Assembly: GCA_963843455.1 (NCBI GenBank)
Contig: CAWJKE010000006.1
Coordinates: 1-64,000 of the forward strand
DNA length: 64,000 nt
Direction of reading: 5' to 3'
Source: CAIQPS01 sp963843455
Lineage (GTDB): Bacteria > Actinomycetota > Thermoleophilia > RBG-16-64-13
This document shows, one piece after another, positions 27,330-35,493 of this stretch; positions within the stretch are counted from its first letter, which is position 1, and every line of letters starts with the position of its first letter. The position numbers and the translations under genes are program-made. A model generated the notes under the pieces. The model was not told the origin of the DNA. It saw only the letters and a program-made list of their open reading frames with translations, and did not search any database.

Positions 27330-27410
27330 ACTCCAAGGAATCCTTTTCACATCAGCCATCGGCGATTGACCGAGGATTTCAACAGTCCCGCAACAACACA
27401 GGAGGAAGGC

Positions 27411-27959
27411 ATGGCTATCGGTCCGGTACAACTACTGGTGATTGGATTCGACTCCCCGGAATTCAGGGGCGAGGCACTCAACGAACTCGAGCGGCTCCGC
27501 GAGAGTAACGCGGTCAGGGTCATCGACGCGCTTGCGCTCTACAAGGACCCTGAGGGCGAGATGACTGTGATGCGCATCAGCAACCTGACCCAGGATGAGT
27601 CCATCGAGTTCGGCGCCAAAGTGGGCGCCCTCATCGGCCTTGGTGCGGCCGGCGCGGAAGGCTTCGTCGCCGGAGCCGAGCTAGGCGCTCTGGCCGGCGA
27701 AGACGGCATCGAGATCTTCTCCGACGAGACGGCGGCGGACATCCTCGAGGATATCCCGAACGATTCGGCTGTGGCCCTCGTGCTCCTCGAGCATCACTGG
27801 GCGATCCCCCTGCGGGATGCCATATGGCGTGCCGGCGGGTTCAATCTGGCGAGTAGCTTCATCAGGCCGCGCGACCTCGTCGCCATCGGCCTCGTCAGCG
27901 CCTTGGAGGCCGAGGAGTTGGCCGCGCTCGAGATGGGCGACGAGGAAGACGAAGACTAG
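27411..27959 (+). CDS. DUF6325 family protein (copy 1)
   Basis: ATG at 27411 follows CAGGAGGAAGGC. 182 residues: GPVQLLVIGFDSPEFRGEAL at the start, VRVIDALALYKDPEGEM, a Gly/Ala-rich segment (AKVGALIGLGAAGAEGFVAG) and VALVLLEHHWAIPLRDAIWRAGG, then an acidic tail EMGDEEDED. This is the DUF6325/DUF1269-like family, function unknown. A truncated copy is at 30515-30723. Confidence 0.75.
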   Translation: MAIGPVQLLVIGFDSPEFRGEALNELERLRESNAVRVIDALALYKDPEGEMTVMRISNLTQDESIEFGAKVGALIGLGAAGAEGFVAGAELGALAGEDGIEIFSDETAADILEDIPNDSAVALVLLEHHWAIPLRDAIWRAGGFNLASSFIRPRDLVAIGLVSALEAEELAALEMGDEEDED

Positions 27960-27980
27960 ATCAAGGCCTGACGACTACGA

Positions 27981-28604
27981 TCAGACGATAGACGCCGGGG
28001 CCGGCCGGGCTTGCCCGGCCGGCCCCGGCGTGCGCCGGACCCCATCCCAGATGATGGTGTCCATCTCCATTAGAGCCTCTCGAGCCGTGAGACCGGCTCG
28101 GTCGAGAAGATCTTCATCGCGCACCGCCATGGCCACGTATCTGAGCATGCCGACCAGGAAGGTGGGGTTCACGTGACGGATCTCGCCCGCCTCCGCTGCT
28201 TCCGACACAAGTTCTGAGAAGCGGTCGATGAAGCCATCGGATATGGTTCGCCACGTCTGTCGCGTCGCCGAGAAGCGCTCCACGTCACGCCGGAACTCGT
28301 GCGACAACTCTCGGGTCCTTTCGGATCCCGCACCGTAGTAAGTCCGAGCCCGGTCCGATGCAGAGGAGCGTTCTAGCGAGCGAGACTCCGCCTCGGAGAG
28401 CGTGTCCTTACCCCATCGCTCGAGTGCGAGGGATACGAGGTCGACCTTGGTCGGGGCCAACTTGTAGAGCGTGGCCACCGAACAGTGAAGGCGGCACGCG
28501 AGGTCGGCCACCTTCAGCTCAGCGAAACCCTCAGCTGAGGCGATACGCATCAACCCGTCGAGGAGTTCCTCTCTACGGCCGTTCTTCAGTCGGGTGCGCG
28601 ACAA
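27981..28604 (-). CDS. TetR-family transcriptional regulator (copy 2)
   Basis: TTG at 28604 is chosen because GGAGAAGG lies upstream and because the product then aligns residue for residue with copy 1 from the first codon (LSRTRLKNGRREELLDG versus MARKRFDDERRQELLDG). About 207 residues with HTH (ADLACRLHCSVATLYKLAPT). The last ~16 codons run through a long hairpin (27993-28030), giving a Pro/Ala-rich C-terminus. Divergent from the desulfinase-like operon, so likely its regulator. Confidence 0.82.
   Translation of the reverse strand: MSRTRLKNGRREELLDGLMRIASAEGFAELKVADLACRLHCSVATLYKLAPTKVDLVSLALERWGKDTLSEAESRSLERSSASDRARTYYGAGSERTRELSHEFRRDVERFSATRQTWRTISDGFIDRFSELVSEAAEAGEIRHVNPTFLVGMLRYVAMAVRDEDLLDRAGLTAREALMEMDTIIWDGVRRTPGPAGQARPAPASIV
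27993..28030. terminator. 18-bp GC hairpin between convergent genes
   Basis: CGCCGGGGCCGGCCGGGC (27993-28010) pairs perfectly with GCCCGGCCGGCCCCGGCG (28013-28030), with TT at the apex. It follows the DUF6325 stop (27959) and lies within the end of the TetR gene on the other strand. Confidence 0.65.
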
Positions 28605-28665
28605 TCGTCCTTCTCCAGACCGGGAGGAGTTCCCCAGGGTCCAACTCACAGGGGCCTCTCAGTCA

Positions 28666-28711
28666 TTGTACCTCTCTCAGTTTAGTATTAGAATCAGTCA
28701 CTTGTTACTAA
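28666..28711 (+). promoter_or_regulatory. Candidate promoter and operator for the desulfinase-like operon
   Basis: TTGTAC (28666-28671) and TAGAAT (28689-28694) are 17 nt apart; the -10 element has five of six consensus bases, the -35 only three. The inverted repeat TTAGTA (28682-28687) / TACTAA (28706-28711) brackets the -10 element and is a candidate TetR operator. The region is distinctly AT-rich and lies between the divergent TetR (start 28604) and the gene starting at 28798. Confidence 0.4.
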
Positions 28712-28797
28712 TGTACGCTATCGGAGTCTCGAGTCGTCTCCGGCGACCGGGCCGGTTGGCAGCGAAAGTTCGAGGAATCGTGTGAAAGGACTTGGCG

Positions 28798-29964
28798 ATG
28801 GCTAAAGCAGAACGGGTAAGCACCACGGTGCCGCTGAACTGGAAAGAGGTGTGGTTCACCAACTGCCCGATGGTGTCGGCCAACAACGTTGACCAGGAGT
28901 TGGGGTGGTGCCGCGAGGAGTTCAAGAAGATCGGTGTCGAATACGCCTACTTCCGCCACGCACCCGAGAACAACTGGTACCCGCACTATATTCATAACCT
29001 CGACAACCTGATCCGCTTCGGCGGCCTCTATCCGCCCATCCACGTCAACGCCGACATCCGCCGCACCCGGTTGCTTGGCGCGACCTGGGTGTACGAAGGC
29101 GGCTGCATGGCCGTGCGTGCCCGCGACAGCATCTTCCGCATGAAGGATCTCAAAGGCAAGAAGATCGGCATCTCGAAGAGCCTGAACACCATCAAGAACG
29201 ATTGGTGGCGTATCCAGGAGCACATGGGCATCACCAACATGCTGATGCTGAACGACATGACCATGGACGACATCGAACTCGTCGAGTTCCCCTATCCGGA
29301 CGATTGGTACGACAAGCCCGAGATGCTCACCCCGCCCATGAACAACCCATCCGAGCTGTGGATGCGTCGTGACCACAAGCACGATCTAGCCTTCCGGCCA
29401 CTGGAAAAAGCCCTGCTTGGCGGCATTGTCGACGCCATCTACACACAGAGCAAGGTGTTCCAGCATCTGCAGGAGGCGACAGGTCAGATCAAGATGATCG
29501 AGGACCTGACCCGCTATCCGGACTGGACCGTTCAGGTCGCCAACACTCCCGCCGTCATCACTTGCACTGACGTGATGGCTAACGAGCACCCTGAGTTGGT
29601 GGTCGCCTATATGAAGGCCATGGTCAAGGTGGGGCGTTGGGCCAACGAGAACAAGCATGCCGCGGGAGCGATCCTCAACCGACAGACGTTCTATCTGGAT
29701 GCCGAGGATACGTACGAGGGCATCAAGGACGTCGACATGGTGCCGAGCCTGAGCGCGCAGAATCTGCAGTGCGTCACGATCGGCAAGGACTTCATGCTCA
29801 GCCACGGCTACATCAAGAACGACTTCGATGTAAACGCCTGGGCGGCGCCGGAATTCCTGGAGCAGGCGGCAGTCGAGGTTCTCAAGGAAGAATGGCAGAG
29901 AAGAAGCTGGAGCAAGCTTCCTCAGGGCGGTGGGCTCGAGGTGGAAGGTACGCGGCTCGGGTAG
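28798..29964 (+). CDS. DszB-like sulfinate desulfinase family protein (periplasmic-binding fold)
   Basis: 388 residues; ATG after GAAAGGA. The fold is the SsuA/THI5-type binding-protein fold, but there is no signal peptide or lipobox. It keeps the catalytic set of DszB (2-(2'-hydroxyphenyl)benzenesulfinate desulfinase: Cys27, His60, Arg70): FTNCPMV (Cys23), PHYIHN (His63) and NLIRFGGLYPP (Arg73), with the same ten-residue His-Arg spacing and the same RFGG block. RRTRLLG and, near the end, WAAPEFL are also shared with DszB as I recall it. The substrate is probably an aryl or alkyl sulfinate, but this is inference. Downstream are a rhodanese and a transporter. Routine annotation would call it an ABC transporter substrate-binding protein. 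Confidence 0.7.
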   Translation: MAKAERVSTTVPLNWKEVWFTNCPMVSANNVDQELGWCREEFKKIGVEYAYFRHAPENNWYPHYIHNLDNLIRFGGLYPPIHVNADIRRTRLLGATWVYEGGCMAVRARDSIFRMKDLKGKKIGISKSLNTIKNDWWRIQEHMGITNMLMLNDMTMDDIELVEFPYPDDWYDKPEMLTPPMNNPSELWMRRDHKHDLAFRPLEKALLGGIVDAIYTQSKVFQHLQEATGQIKMIEDLTRYPDWTVQVANTPAVITCTDVMANEHPELVVAYMKAMVKVGRWANENKHAAGAILNRQTFYLDAEDTYEGIKDVDMVPSLSAQNLQCVTIGKDFMLSHGYIKNDFDVNAWAAPEFLEQAAVEVLKEEWQRRSWSKLPQGGGLEVEGTRLG

Positions 29965-29982
29965 CCGGGAGGAGATGACTCT

Positions 29983-30486
29983 GTGACCGATCACCAAGTC
30001 CCCGAAAAGAAGCAGACCGTCCTAGGCCTGTACGTCACGGCCGAAGAGGCCTATGAGATGTGGAAAGCGGACCCTGACGGCGTCAAGATCCTCGACGTGC
30101 GTATACCCGAGGAGTACCTCTTTGTGGGCCATCCGCGGATGGCCAGGAACATCCCTCTCCTTTTCGTGAAATACGGCTGGGACTCTGAGAAGAACCAACC
30201 GGTGGTGACGCCCAACGCGGATTTCGCCTCCGCCGCGATCAAAGCTTTCGATCCCGGCGACACGCTGCTGGTGATGTGCCGCTCGGGGGGCCGTAGCGCG
30301 CTGGCCGTCAACGGCCTCGCGAAGGTCGGTTTCACCAAGGCCTACAACATCATCGACGGTTTCGAGGGCGACAAAGTGGACGATCCGGGCAGTGCCTACC
30401 TTGGCAAGCGGATGAGGAACGGCTGGAAAAACTCCGGATCGCCGTGGACCTACGACGTCGACCCGGACCTGCTGTGGCTTTCGTGA
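29983..30486 (+). CDS. Rhodanese-like domain protein
   Basis: 167 residues, GTG start after GGGAGGAG. A single rhodanese domain with the active-site loop CRSGGR (Cys99-Arg104) preceded by PGDTLLVM and followed by SALAVNGLAKVGFTKAYNII. An N-terminal ILDVRIPEEYLFVGHP is the usual rhodanese start. The longer C-terminal tail (to 167) is family-variable. Starts 18 bases after the desulfinase-like gene, so almost certainly co-transcribed. It could handle sulfane sulfur or sulfite from that enzyme. Confidence 0.85.
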   Translation: MTDHQVPEKKQTVLGLYVTAEEAYEMWKADPDGVKILDVRIPEEYLFVGHPRMARNIPLLFVKYGWDSEKNQPVVTPNADFASAAIKAFDPGDTLLVMCRSGGRSALAVNGLAKVGFTKAYNIIDGFEGDKVDDPGSAYLGKRMRNGWKNSGSPWTYDVDPDLLWLS

Positions 30487-30514
30487 CAGCAAGGATCTAA
30501 TCAAAGGAGAGGCA

Positions 30515-30723
30515 ATGCTGGACCTTCCGCTGGAATACGCTCTGATCGAGTTCAAGGATGCCAAGTTTCGGGCGAGATAATCCCCGAACTCCTCGATCTC
30601 TCCGCACGCGGCATCGTGCGCTTCGTGGACATCGTCCCGTCCGAGGGGTTGGTGTTGGACGCCGCAACGGCGTCGGGCTGCTGCGTTAGCCGGCGCCGGC
30701 GCAGGGAACTGGGAGCGCCGTGA
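30515..30723 (+). pseudogene. Truncated, frameshifted DUF6325 gene (copy 2)
   Basis: ATG at 30515, behind AAAGGAGAGGCA, opens LEYALIEFKDAKFR and stops at 30578. Adding one G at the GGG near 30570 lets the frame continue as GEIIPELLDLSARGIVRFVD, matching the start of the DUF6325 gene at 27411. After that, homology is lost and the frame ends at 30721-30723, overlapping the transporter start. It is a remnant of a full-length gene. Confidence 0.55.
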
Positions 30724-31607
30724 TGACCGCCGAGTCCTTTTTCACCGCCGTTGCCACGTTGTCAGGCTTGTTATTCGTCGTCGCAAGCATGCTGGGGACC
30801 GGGTTGAGCCTGAGTGTGAGCCAGATCGTGCGACCGTTGAAGAACATCCCCCTGGTGATCGTCGCCTTGGTGGCCAATTTCGTGCTGGTGCCGCTTCTCG
30901 CCTGGGGCATCACCAGCCTGATCACCCTGGACGAGCCTCTCAAGATCGGGCTAGTCGTGCTGTCCACCGTGGCAGGCGCGCCGTTCTTGGTCAAGGAGGT
31001 CCAGGCCGCCAAGGGCGACCTGGCCTTGGGCGTCGGCTTGATGTTTCTGATGATGGTCGTGACTATCGCCTATGTGCCCCTCGTTCTTCCGAGGCTCATT
31101 TCCGATGTCGAGGTCGACGCGTGGGCGATCGCAAAGTCGCTGATCGTGACCATGCTCGTTCCCATCGTCGTGGGCCTGCTCTGGAAATCGCATTCGGGGG
31201 AGAGCGCCAAGAACTGGGCGCCGATCATGAACAAGATCTCCGGTATCTCGCTGCTCCTCCTGCTGGTGACCGGACTGGGCCTGAACATCTCGAACATCAT
31301 CAGCCTGATCGGCTCGCGCGGCTTCCTGGCTCTGATCCTCTTCGTCATCGGATCGCTCGTCATCGGGTTCGTGCTGGGCGGCCGCAATCCGGCGACCCGC
31401 AGCGTGCTGGGTCTGGGTACGGCGCAGCGCAACGTGGCGGCCGCCATTCTCGTAACCAGTTTGAATTTCTCCGGAACGATGACGCTCCCGTACGTGCTGG
31501 TGGCCGCCATCCTTTTGCCGGTGATCTTGATTCCGGCAGCGCGGATGCTCGGCAAGCGTCGCGAGGCCTCAGTCGCCGCGGGCGCCGGCAGCCAGGATCC
31601 GCAGTAG
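30723..31607 (+). CDS. Bile acid:sodium symporter (BASS/SBF) family transporter
   Basis: About 294 residues, nine or ten helices. The SBF pattern is visible: GLSLSVSQIVRPLKNIPLVI, STVAGAPFLVKEVQAAKGDL with Gly-Ala-Pro in the substrate region, and GLGTAQRNVAAAILVTSLNF, the second crossing motif. BASS proteins move organic anions (bile acids, pantoate, 2-oxoacids, sulfonated compounds) with Na+. Operon partner of the desulfinase-like gene, so it may import the substrate or export the product. The GTG at 30720 is an alternative start. Overlaps the convergent gene by 39 bases. Confidence 0.85.
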   Translation: MTAESFFTAVATLSGLLFVVASMLGTGLSLSVSQIVRPLKNIPLVIVALVANFVLVPLLAWGITSLITLDEPLKIGLVVLSTVAGAPFLVKEVQAAKGDLALGVGLMFLMMVVTIAYVPLVLPRLISDVEVDAWAIAKSLIVTMLVPIVVGLLWKSHSGESAKNWAPIMNKISGISLLLLLVTGLGLNISNIISLIGSRGFLALILFVIGSLVIGFVLGGRNPATRSVLGLGTAQRNVAAAILVTSLNFSGTMTLPYVLVAAILLPVILIPAARMLGKRREASVAAGAGSQDPQ

Positions 31608-32030
31608 GACCTCTCGGAATCGTTCTCGGTCTTCCGGTTGGAAGGGGCTGGGGCCGGTCGTGCGCCCCCCGGACCGGCGATGCTTTTGCTCGGCGTGGCG
31701 GATGGCGAGCTCCGCGTCGATCGTTGCCGCCAAATACTCGCGGCCCCGCGGGCTGATCACCCGGCATCCGCGGCTGAGCGCCATGGCCGCCAGCCCCGTG
31801 TCGGCGGTCACCACGATGTCTCCCGGTGAGAGCCTAGGCACCATCGCGAAGTCGGCAGAGTCGCGGCCGGATGCAACCTGCAGGATCTCGACGCCTGTGC
31901 GATCGGCATACCGGGCAAGATTCTGGGACTGATTCGCGACCAGCACGACCGGCGCCGAACGGGAACGGGCCAAGGCTATCGCGTCACGGGTGACCGGACA
32001 GGCGTCGGCATCGACGAAGACCGTGGTCAT
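31569..32030 (-). CDS. YaiI/YqxD family protein (DUF188)
   Basis: 153 residues starting MTTVFVDADACPVTRDAI, the diagnostic N-terminus of the family, then DIVVTADTGLAAMALSRGCR and ISPRGREYLAATIDAELAIR. PIN-like fold of unknown function; members may be nucleases. The C-terminal 13 codons overlap the transporter gene tail on the other strand. Confidence 0.9.
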   Translation of the reverse strand: MTTVFVDADACPVTRDAIALARSRSAPVVLVANQSQNLARYADRTGVEILQVASGRDSADFAMVPRLSPGDIVVTADTGLAAMALSRGCRVISPRGREYLAATIDAELAIRHAEQKHRRSGGRTTGPSPFQPEDRERFREVLLRILAAGARGD

Positions 32031-32064
32031 GCCCGCTCAGTGTCTTGGCGCGCGCGAGGCCTCG

Positions 32065-32238
32065 CTATCCTTGGCGAACAGGAGCGTGGGAGGAATACTG
32101 AGCCAGATCCGCCTGGTGCCGTGCGTCCTTTTCGGTAGCGCAGAATCCCTGCTGCAGGCGGCCCTTGACCCACACCCGCCAGACCCAGAGCGGCCGCTCC
32201 GATGTCGACGTCGACGCCTCAGATACTTGGACCTTCAT
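32065..32238 (-). CDS. Small Trp-rich hypothetical protein (57 residues)
   Basis: ATG at 32238 on the minus strand with AGAGGA about ten bases upstream. The product reads MKVQVSEAS, a Ser/Thr-rich linker, then RPLWVWRVWVKGRLQQGFCA and TEKDARHQADLAQYSS. The density of Trp, Arg and Gln and the absence of membrane or signal features suggest a real small soluble protein, but I do not recognise it. Confidence 0.4.
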   Translation of the reverse strand: MKVQVSEASTSTSERPLWVWRVWVKGRLQQGFCATEKDARHQADLAQYSSHAPVRQG

Positions 32239-32643
32239 GGTCTGGATGTCCTCTCGCTCGTTGGTTCTGTCTGAGGAGGAAGAGGACGGGGAAGCCGGCG
32301 CGCGGTCGCTCGTACTTCGGCGCGCCTCACATCTAGCGGCGCCCGTTCTGGCCCTTCTGACAGCAGATAGTGTCTCTACTTACCTGCACTATACGCCTAA
32401 GTCAGCCGGGGCGCCGGAAAGGCAGGTTCTTCTCCCCGGCCCACCGGCGCCACTGTGCAGCGCAACGATCGCGTGCCACTACTGGGTCGGCTTCCATACC
32501 CGGGACTGCGACGGGTACGAAGACCGACCGGTTGACGTCCGGTGCCCCGTATGCTGGGGGGCGGAACAGCGGTAGAGGAACTCCGAGCACTCAGCCCGCC
32601 CAACCGTCGCGTGAGATCCGGCCCTACTGAGGGGTCGCTTTGC
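32239..32643. other. Intergenic stretch with no supported gene
   Basis: About 405 bases between the small gene and the DUF169 stop. Several short open frames exist on both strands but none has a ribosome site and a protein-like sequence. No tRNA, hairpin terminator or repeat was recognised. Confidence 0.5.
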
Positions 32644-33402
32644 TTACCTCTCCTCTTCGACCTCCCTTGCCCCCTCCCCCTTAACCCGCGCTTCGCGCTC
32701 CAAGAACTTCTCCCGCCCTTCGGTGTAGGCCGGCAGGGCCCAGGTCATCTTCTCCAAGCTCTTGATGATCACGGGGATCTTGTCCCAGGGGATGGAGATG
32801 AGGATCCACCCTTCGGGTAGCGCGTGCCGCGCCTTGGAGCCGAAGCCCATCCCGGTGATCATGTGGTTCACTTTTCCGGTCAGCCACGGGTAGGCGAAGA
32901 TCCAGGCGCAGCTCAGCACCGGGGTCTTGACGCTCTCCCACAGTTCGCCGGTGGAGTAGCTCATCGCGCGGAGAACGATCTCGGCCTGGGAGGGAGTGGC
33001 CATAAGAATCAACAGGTCGGGCTCGAAGGTCAGGACGTCCAGTATCGAGAACGCCGCGTAGTTGACCGTGCCCTTCGCGAATCTTGGGACGTGTTGGTAG
33101 ATCCTCTCGTTCGCGCGCGGCTCGTCAAACACTCCGAACTTCTCGCCGAGCAGGCCGGCTTCGGCGAAGATCGGCGCCTCCTCCATCCCGAGGACGACCC
33201 TTCCAAAGCAATCCTCCTCCTTCTTGGAGAAATAGAAGGGGGTGCCTCTTTCCTGCGCTATTCGGATCATTTCGCAGAAGGCTGCCGGCCTTTCGAGCCT
33301 CTCCATGCCCTCCGGGCGCCCGAACAGGAACTTCACGCCCACCGGAGCGTGCTCGAACTCGAACTTCCGCAAGATCGACAGGTCGGTCTTCAGCTTCCTC
33401 AT
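32644..33402 (-). CDS. DUF169 domain protein
   Basis: 252 residues covering the whole DUF169 family: FEHAPVGVKFLFGRPEGMER at the start, FCEMIRIAQERGTPFYFSKK with a Cys, then EEDCFGRVVLGME with a second Cys. YNYAAFSILDV-type VNYAAFSILDVLTFEPDLLI and a conserved PSQAEIVLRAMSY follow. The family is of unknown function and common in anaerobes. The C-terminus is rich in Glu/Arg. Divergent from the SDR gene. Confidence 0.85.
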   Translation of the reverse strand: MRKLKTDLSILRKFEFEHAPVGVKFLFGRPEGMERLERPAAFCEMIRIAQERGTPFYFSKKEEDCFGRVVLGMEEAPIFAEAGLLGEKFGVFDEPRANERIYQHVPRFAKGTVNYAAFSILDVLTFEPDLLILMATPSQAEIVLRAMSYSTGELWESVKTPVLSCAWIFAYPWLTGKVNHMITGMGFGSKARHALPEGWILISIPWDKIPVIIKSLEKMTWALPAYTEGREKFLEREARVKGEGAREVEEER

Positions 33403-33463
33403 GACACCTCCAAGCGGTCGGGCTGCACCTGCCCATCATAGACAGGCGGGGCAGGGCTCCGCT

Positions 33464-34309
33464 ATGCTCCGAACACCGATGAGTCCGAGAAGACGAAAGC
33501 AGTTTGCTCAGTCCGGCCCGGCTTTCGCCGAGCGGTACGGCCCTTGGGCGCTGATTGCAGGAGCTTCCGAGGGCTTGGGTGCCGCCTACGCCGGCGCGCT
33601 TGCCCGGCGTGGCCTCAATCTCGTCCTCGTCTCGCGGCGAAAAGCGCTCCTCGACGACCTTGCCGAGGGTCTGCACGGCGCACATGGTGTGGAGGTTCTG
33701 GCGCTGGACGGAGATCTGGGGGAGCGGCACTTCCTGGAAAGTGTCCAGGATGCCTGCTCCGGGCTGGAAGTCGGCCTGGTCGTCTACAACGCGGCCCACG
33801 CCCCCATCGGCGAGTTCGCCTCGGCTCCGCTTGAGGATCTGTTGCGGGTGGCCGCGGTGAACATCCGGGCGCCCGTGGCGCTGGTTCGGGGGCTATTGCC
33901 CGGCATGACCGAGCGCGGCCGGGGCGGCGTCATCCTCATGACCTCTCTGGCCGGCAACCAGGGCTCGCCCTATATCGCCACCTACGCGGCAAGCAAGGCC
34001 TTCAACCGGGTGCTGGCGGAGGGCCTGTGGTACGAACTGAAGAACAAGGGCGTGGATGTGGTCGCCTGCTGCGCCGGTGCGGTGCGTACACCAGGTTACG
34101 TGGAGGCGGCGGCGGGCAAAGATGCCCCAGGTACGCTCGATCCCGACGAAGTGGTCGAGCAGGCGCTGTGGGCGCTGGGTCGCGGGCCGGTGGTGATCCC
34201 CGGGTACGTCAATCGAATGGCTAGCATTTTCATGACCCGGCTGCTGCCCCGCCGTAGAGCCATTTCCATCATGGCGCGTAACACAGCCGATCTCAAGGAC
34301 GTCCCATGA
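33464..34309 (+). CDS. Short-chain dehydrogenase/reductase
   Basis: About 281 residues. Cofactor motif GASEGLGAAYAG (variant TGxxxGxG), NAAHAP for the adenine pocket, catalytic Ser in ILMTSLAGNQGS and Tyr-Lys in YAASKAFN. The active site is complete. ATG at 33464 follows GCAGGG; ATG at 33479 is an alternative. It overlaps the next gene by four bases (ATGA), so the pair is likely translationally coupled. Lipid or sterol-like substrate is possible from the neighbour. Confidence 0.85.
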   Translation: MLRTPMSPRRRKQFAQSGPAFAERYGPWALIAGASEGLGAAYAGALARRGLNLVLVSRRKALLDDLAEGLHGAHGVEVLALDGDLGERHFLESVQDACSGLEVGLVVYNAAHAPIGEFASAPLEDLLRVAAVNIRAPVALVRGLLPGMTERGRGGVILMTSLAGNQGSPYIATYAASKAFNRVLAEGLWYELKNKGVDVVACCAGAVRTPGYVEAAAGKDAPGTLDPDEVVEQALWALGRGPVVIPGYVNRMASIFMTRLLPRRRAISIMARNTADLKDVP

Positions 34310-35391
34310 CCGACTTCGCTGCCGGTTTCTTCGCCCCGTGGATCATCTACGCGGTGATTCTCGCGCTCCACCTGGCGTTGCCCGCGCGGAAGGTCGAGGG
34401 CTACGTCATCGACTCGACCACCGGCGCGCCGCTGCGCTACCGGCTCAACGGCCCCCTGGTCCTCGTCTCCTTGGTACTGGTCTGGGTGATCCTCGGTCTC
34501 GCCGGCATCTTCGCCTGGGATTGGCTGTGGACCCACCGCTGGCCGGGACTGATCGGCTCCGCGACACTCGGAGTGCTCTTCAGCCTAGTTGTCGTCCTGA
34601 CGGCTCCGCGCACTGGCCGCTCGGTCCTCGCCGATCTGTACTTCGGCCGCTGGGACAATCCGCAATTCTTTGGCCGCCGGGTCGACGTCAAGATGTTCCT
34701 CTACCTGACCGGTGCCACCATGCTTGCGCTCAATATCCTCTCGTTCACGGCCCACCACGTTCTGGTGTTCGGATCGGCCGCCTCTCCCGGGGTTGGCCTC
34801 TACTGTGCCCTCTTCCTCTGGTTTATCATCGACTATCTCGTCTTCGAGCGGGTCCACCTCTATACGTACGACATCTTCGCGGAGCGCGTGGGGTTCAAGC
34901 TCGGCTGGGGCTGCTTCACCTTCTATCCGTATTTCTACGCCGCGGGGCTCTGGGCCGTGGCCGATAGACCCGACCCGGGTACATCCTGGTGGCTTCTTGT
35001 GATCTACGCCGTCATATTTTTCGTCGGGTGGACCCTCTCGCGGGGGGCGAACATGCAGAAGTACACCTTCAAGCGCGATCCAGGACAGGTCTTCCTGGGC
35101 TTCATGAGGCCGCGCGTTCTGACGGATGGGAAGAATGCTCTGCTCTCCAGCGGATTCTGGTCCGTGTCCCGGCACGTGAACTACCTGGGGGAGATCCTCA
35201 TGGCCGCGGGTCTGACCCTGGTCTTGGGCTATCCCGGCTACTGGGTGGTGTGGCTCTATCCGCTGTACTACGTAGCGTTGCTCTTCCCGCGCGAGCGAGC
35301 CGATGAGCGGCGCTGCGCCGCCAAGTACGGCGAATTGTGGACGGAGTACGAGCGACGGGTACCGCGGCGGATCATCCCGTGGCTGTACTGA
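34306..35391 (+). CDS. ERG4/ERG24-like membrane reductase (DUF1295-related)
   Basis: 361 residues, about nine helices. The C-terminal signature (SRHVNYLGEILMAAGLTLVL then RERADERRCAAKYGELWTEY and a terminal RIIPWLY) is that of the ERG4/ERG24 sterol-reductase/isoprenylcysteine methyltransferase fold. Bacterial members reduce double bonds of sterol-like or other polycyclic lipids, but substrates are mostly unknown. Overlaps the SDR gene, so both may act on one lipid. Confidence 0.8.
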   Translation: MTDFAAGFFAPWIIYAVILALHLALPARKVEGYVIDSTTGAPLRYRLNGPLVLVSLVLVWVILGLAGIFAWDWLWTHRWPGLIGSATLGVLFSLVVVLTAPRTGRSVLADLYFGRWDNPQFFGRRVDVKMFLYLTGATMLALNILSFTAHHVLVFGSAASPGVGLYCALFLWFIIDYLVFERVHLYTYDIFAERVGFKLGWGCFTFYPYFYAAGLWAVADRPDPGTSWWLLVIYAVIFFVGWTLSRGANMQKYTFKRDPGQVFLGFMRPRVLTDGKNALLSSGFWSVSRHVNYLGEILMAAGLTLVLGYPGYWVVWLYPLYYVALLFPRERADERRCAAKYGELWTEYERRVPRRIIPWLY

Positions 35392-35493
35392 CGCCGTGTG
35401 CAACGGGTCGATTCAACGCGCCAAGGCGCCGAGTGAATTGAAGCTGGAGAGGGAACATCCGTAGCGAGCATCGCGCGGGAAGGGAGAAAGACA

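Noticed and set aside
28798..29964. Simple ABC-transporter substrate-binding protein
   Set aside because: The fold is the same, but no signal peptide or lipobox is present, no permease or ATPase follows, and the Cys-His-Arg set of DszB is kept.
32165..32575. Plus-strand open frames in the 32 kb gap
   Set aside because: Arg/Pro/Ser-rich, no ribosome site, and overlapped by the better minus-strand small gene.
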